From an uncultured Lachnospiraceae bacterium (GTDB lineage: Bacteria; Bacillota; Clostridia; Lachnospirales; Lachnospiraceae), in assembly GCA_946623295.1 (NCBI GenBank), contig CAMOQY010000038.1:1-10102 (forward strand): a stretch of 10,102 nucleotides of DNA, read 5' to 3'. The notes below the pieces were generated by a model. It saw nothing but the letters and a program-made list of their open reading frames with translations. It was not told the DNA's origin and made no database searches. This document shows positions 8,471 through 10,102 of the stretch, in pieces. Numbering within the stretch: position 1 is the first letter of the stretch; each line of letters opens with the position of its first letter. Both the position numbers and the translations under genes were made by a program.

Positions 8471-8483
8471 TTATTTATCTCCC
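8468..8483 (-). promoter_or_regulatory. Ribosome binding site and TTG start of the phosphodiesterase
   Basis: GGGAG (8483-8479) sits 8 nt before TTG (8470-8468), directly after the luxS stop codon. No ATG or GTG start is available before the receiver domain, whose first strand (YVLIVDD) begins at residue 15. The site therefore decides the start. TTG probably keeps translation of the enzyme low relative to LuxS. Confidence 0.75.
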
Positions 8484-8490
8484 GATTTCA

Positions 8491-9015
8491 TTATGAATCA
8501 TAGAATACCGACCCGCCTGCCGTCAACGGCCGCTCAGCTCTCGGGTATTCAAAAAGCTCCGGCTTCCCGGCGTTTTCGGTCATATATGCGATAAATCTGC
8601 GGGCGTACCATTTCGCCAGAGGCAGGTTGTGCATAAGATAGGCACCGCAGCCCTCGGGCGTGGCGCCGGGCACCTCACCAGCGTCAAGGACAGAGCCGAA
8701 TGCATTAAGCAGCAGGCCGCAGATCTCTTTGGGCGCGAGCGCTCCCTTGAGTATAAGATAAAACCCTGTCTGACAGCCCATGGGCCCCCAGTAGATTATC
8801 TGGTCCTTCCAGTCCGGATCATTTCTGAGGTATGTAGCTATGAGATGCTCGAGAGTGTGCATCGCCGCGGCATCTACGGCAGGTTCGACATTCGGTCTCG
8901 TAAGCCTCACGTCGTAAGTAGTGATCTTTTCGATGCCGATAGTATCCACCCTGCTGGTAAATATCCCCGGAACGATCCTTGTATGGTCTACGGAAAAGCT
9001 CGGGATCAGGTCCAT
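8491..9015 (-). CDS. luxS: S-ribosylhomocysteine lyase, autoinducer-2 synthesis
   Basis: LuxS is a cytoplasmic metalloenzyme of the activated methyl cycle. It cleaves S-ribosylhomocysteine into homocysteine and 4,5-dihydroxy-2,3-pentanedione, the precursor of autoinducer-2. The N-terminal SFSVDHT segment, the metal-binding HTLEH motif (H53, E56, H57), the catalytic cysteine C81 in GPMGCQTGFY and the third metal ligand C123 in EGCGAY are all present. At 174 aa it is somewhat longer than the common 150-160, with extra residues around 63-72 and at the C-terminus. The ATG at 9015 has AAGGAG 8 nt upstream. No pfs/mtnN, metK or metE/H gene is nearby. The gene starts 18 nt after the U-tract of the tRNA-Ala terminator and has no visible promoter of its own. 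It is followed after 20 nt by the phosphodiesterase gene. Identification is secure; a signalling rather than purely metabolic role is not shown by sequence. Confidence 0.96.
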   Translation of the reverse strand: MDLIPSFSVDHTRIVPGIFTSRVDTIGIEKITTYDVRLTRPNVEPAVDAAAMHTLEHLIATYLRNDPDWKDQIIYWGPMGCQTGFYLILKGALAPKEICGLLLNAFGSVLDAGEVPGATPEGCGAYLMHNLPLAKWYARRFIAYMTENAGKPELFEYPRAERPLTAGGSVFYDS

Positions 9016-9033
9016 TGCCTTATCTCCTTTTCT

Positions 9034-9060
9034 AAAAAATAAGGATGCCGCCCGGCACCC
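9034..9060 (-). terminator. Intrinsic terminator between tRNA-Ala and luxS
   Basis: On the minus strand GGGTGCC-GGGC-GGCATCC forms a 7-bp stem (one G-U pair) with a 4-nt loop, followed by TTATTTTTT. It begins 10 nt after the tRNA 3' end and finishes 18 nt before the luxS ATG. The U-tract is interrupted by an A, so partial readthrough into luxS is plausible. Confidence 0.82.
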
Positions 9061-9070
9061 TCATCAACCA

Positions 9071-9143
9071 TGGAGCATAGGGGATTCGAACCCCTGACCT
9101 CCACACTGCCAGTGTGGCGCGCTCCCAGCTGCGCTAATGCCCC
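9071..9143 (-). tRNA. tRNA-Ala, anticodon GGC
   Basis: This is a complete 73-nt cloverleaf: 7-bp acceptor, 4-bp D stem, 5-bp anticodon stem CCACA/TGTGG around the loop CTGGCAG, a 5-nt variable region, and a 5-bp T stem around TTCGAAT. The anticodon GGC reads GCC and GCU. The acceptor carries the G3:U70 pair that marks alanine tRNAs, with discriminator A73. CCA is not encoded after A73, so 3' maturation would need RNase Z-type trimming and CCA addition. A promoter lies just upstream and a terminator just downstream. Confidence 0.97.
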
Positions 9144-9153
9144 GTGCCTGTAA

Positions 9154-9181
9154 AGTATAGCATATTTTTTTTATTTGGCAA
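9154..9181 (-). promoter_or_regulatory. Promoter of tRNA-Ala (and probably of the luxS operon)
   Basis: TTGCCA (9181-9176) and TATACT (9159-9154) on the minus strand are 16 bp apart, with an A-rich spacer. Predicted initiation is about 4 nt before the mature tRNA 5' end. No other minus-strand promoter is visible between here and luxS, so the same promoter probably serves luxS by readthrough. Confidence 0.75.
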
Positions 9182-9203
9182 TAGTGAATTTTGAAAAGAT
9201 TTA

Positions 9204-9232
9204 TTGACAAAAAAGTGCCGAGGATGTATTTT
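9204..9232 (+). promoter_or_regulatory. Promoter of the mgtE leader
   Basis: A consensus TTGACA (9204-9209) and TATTTT (9227-9232) are 17 bp apart on the plus strand, predicting a start near 9239. It is divergent from the tRNA-Ala promoter, with the two -35 boxes 22 bp apart. The predicted transcript has a leader of about 243 nt before mgtE. Confidence 0.72.
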
Positions 9233-9239
9233 TATAAGG

Positions 9240-9481
9240 CGTTTTCATGCGCTAAATCCATCATACAGAGAAGGAGGAGCATTCATGGACAGCAGTGGAT
9301 CGACATCTGGCCGAAGTAGCAAGCCGGTACACTTATGCTCCATCAGTGTATCCGACTTCTGATCAAGGTTCATTTTTGTATCCCGCTATTATAAACAAAT
9401 AGATGCGCAGTCTATGCTTTTGTTTCGCGCGCAAAAAAGGCGTGCGCAGCATGGGGCGCATATTGCATGGGAGGAAGAAAA
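9240..9481 (+). promoter_or_regulatory. Structured mgtE leader, candidate cis-regulatory RNA
   Basis: This gene-free stretch between the promoter and mgtE is rich in pairing potential. Hairpin A is CTGGC (9307-9311) with GCCGG (9323-9327), loop 11 nt. Hairpin B, directly abutting, is TACACT (9328-9333) with AGTGTA (9345-9350), loop 11 nt. Loop A contains GAAGT (9313-9317), complementary to ACTTC (9355-9359). Loop B contains ATGCTCC (9335-9341), complementary to GGAGCAT (9276-9282). The last 80 nt hold four GCGCA elements, the direct repeat GCATGGG (9449-9455, 9465-9471) and the mgtE ribosome site. Many bacterial Mg2+ transporter genes have a Mg2+-sensing leader. The M-box signature segments (AGGUGAGGCUCC, GCUGCUGCCC, ACAGUGCUAAAGCUC) are not found by eye. 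Pairings are seen; function is inferred. Confidence 0.5.
9285..9362 (+). CDS. Possible 25-aa leader peptide ahead of mgtE
   Basis: ATG (9285) to TGA (9362) encodes 25 residues, beginning MDSSGSTSGRSSKP, serine-rich and without a hydrophobic segment. It is preceded by AAGGAGG with a 7-nt gap to the ATG, one of the best ribosome sites in the window. No relative is recognised. It lies wholly inside the structured leader, and its ribosome site overlaps GGAGCAT (9276-9282), which can pair with ATGCTCC inside the same reading frame. It could be a translated regulatory peptide whose translation controls the leader fold. Alternatively the purine-rich stretch may belong to the RNA structure and not be translated. 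Serine codons include AGC, AGT, TCG, TCT and TCC, so no single-codon attenuation signal stands out. Confidence 0.35.
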   Translation: MDSSGSTSGRSSKPVHLCSISVSDF

Positions 9482-10102
9482 ATGGCTGAGCGCAGCGCAG
9501 TTACCATCGCCGGGACCCTCGAGGTCCTTCTCGGCGAAAAGAAATATTCTACTATCAGGGACATACTTGTAACGATGAATCCTGCCGATGTGGCGGGCGT
9601 ATTCGAGGAGCTTGAAGACGAAAAAGTCATACCGCTGCTCTTCCGCCTGCTGCCCAAGGATCAGGCTGCGGAGGCCTTTGTCGAGATGGAGCCCGAGCAT
9701 CAGGAACTTCTGATAAAGGGCTTCTCCGATTCAGAGCTGAAGGAAGTCCTCGATGAGCTTTACGTAGACGACGCAGTAGATATCGTTGAGGAAATGCCGG
9801 CAAACGTCGTAAGGCGGATCCTTGCCGCGGCTGCTCCCGAGATGCGCCGCGATATAAACGGCATCCTGCGCTATCCCGAGGATTCCGCAGGATCGATCAT
9901 GACGACGGAGTACGTTTCTCTGCGTCCGGCCATGACCGTAGGCGAGGCCATCCTGCGCATCCGCCGCACAGGCGTGGACAAGGAGACTATCTATACCTGC
10001 TATGTCACCAAGGACCGCTATCTGATGGGTCTGGTAAGCGTAAAGGATCTGCTGCTGGCCCAGGACGACGAGACGCTGATCAGCGACATAATGGAGACAA
10101 AT
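9482..10102 (+). CDS. mgtE: Magnesium transporter MgtE, C-terminus beyond window
   Basis: MgtE is a Mg2+-selective inner-membrane channel/transporter whose cytosolic part senses Mg2+ and closes the pore when the ion is plentiful. The 207 residues present cover the N-terminal superhelical domain (about 1-130, with the repeated NPADVAGVFEEL / DDAVDIVEEMPANVV pattern). They also cover most of the first CBS domain, starting at the family hallmark YPEDSAGSIMTTEYV (131-145) and reaching YLMGLVSVKDLLLA. The second CBS domain and the five-helix membrane domain would lie beyond the right edge. The reading frame is open to the end of the window. The ATG at 9482 follows GGAGG by 7 nt. It is divergent from tRNA-Ala/luxS and is preceded by a long structured leader, which suggests post-initiation control. 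The family call is strong; full-length integrity cannot be judged. Confidence 0.95.
   Translation, partial: MAERSAVTIAGTLEVLLGEKKYSTIRDILVTMNPADVAGVFEELEDEKVIPLLFRLLPKDQAAEAFVEMEPEHQELLIKGFSDSELKEVLDELYVDDAVDIVEEMPANVVRRILAAAAPEMRRDINGILRYPEDSAGSIMTTEYVSLRPAMTVGEAILRIRRTGVDKETIYTCYVTKDRYLMGLVSVKDLLLAQDDETLISDIMETN

Noticed and set aside
9387..9392. TATTAT as a second -10 box for mgtE
   Set aside because: No acceptable -35 hexamer occurs 16-19 bp upstream and there is no extended -10 TG.
9240..9481. M-box (ykoK) Mg2+ riboswitch
   Set aside because: This was the expected element before mgtE, but its conserved segments are not present by eye. A covariance-model search could overturn this.
9389..9700. 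103- and 81-codon minus-strand frames opposite the mgtE leader and start
   Set aside because: They run antisense to the clear MgtE N-terminal domain and lack a ribosome site and recognisable motifs.

Overview
The window looks like a chromosomal segment from a moderately GC-rich anaerobic Firmicute, most likely a Clostridia/Lachnospiraceae-type bacterium. This is judged by eye from four things: strong AGGAGG-type ribosome sites, a eukaryote-like (type 2) isoleucyl-tRNA synthetase, glycogen phosphorylase, LuxS and MgtE of the kinds usual in that group, and a response-regulator cyclic-di-GMP phosphodiesterase. No phage, insertion sequence, CRISPR array or toxin-antitoxin pair is visible. The assignment to a group is inference; no database was consulted.

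Left block (1-6295, minus strand). A sigma-70-like promoter (6251-6279) with an inverted repeat over its -35 region drives ileS (3069-6185). It is followed, without a visible terminator, by glgP (598-3036) and then by an ABC-transporter ATPase that runs off the left edge (1-531). The three may form one transcription unit. They join translation (Ile-tRNA charging), glycogen breakdown and membrane export, with no obvious biochemical link. No T-box leader is seen in front of ileS.

Middle block (6371-9181, minus strand). A promoter (9154-9181) precedes tRNA-Ala(GGC) (9071-9143) and its intrinsic terminator (9034-9060). Only 18 bases after that terminator's U-tract, luxS begins (8491-9015). Next come a REC/degenerate-GGDEF/EAL protein with a TTG start (6758-8470) and an overlapping HPt phosphotransfer protein (6430-6771). 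A strong GC-rich terminator (6371-6415) closes the block. The operon places autoinducer-2/activated-methyl-cycle chemistry, cyclic-di-GMP hydrolysis and phosphorelay parts in one transcript. That transcript appears to be fed mainly by readthrough from a tRNA promoter.

Right block (9204-10102, plus strand). A divergent promoter (9204-9232) drives a leader of about 240 nt and then mgtE, a Mg2+ channel/transporter gene cut off by the right edge. The leader does not look like the M-box. It contains two abutting hairpins whose loops are each complementary to flanking single-stranded sequence, and a 25-codon reading frame with a near-perfect ribosome site. Together with the tRNA-luxS arrangement it is the most promising undescribed element in the window.
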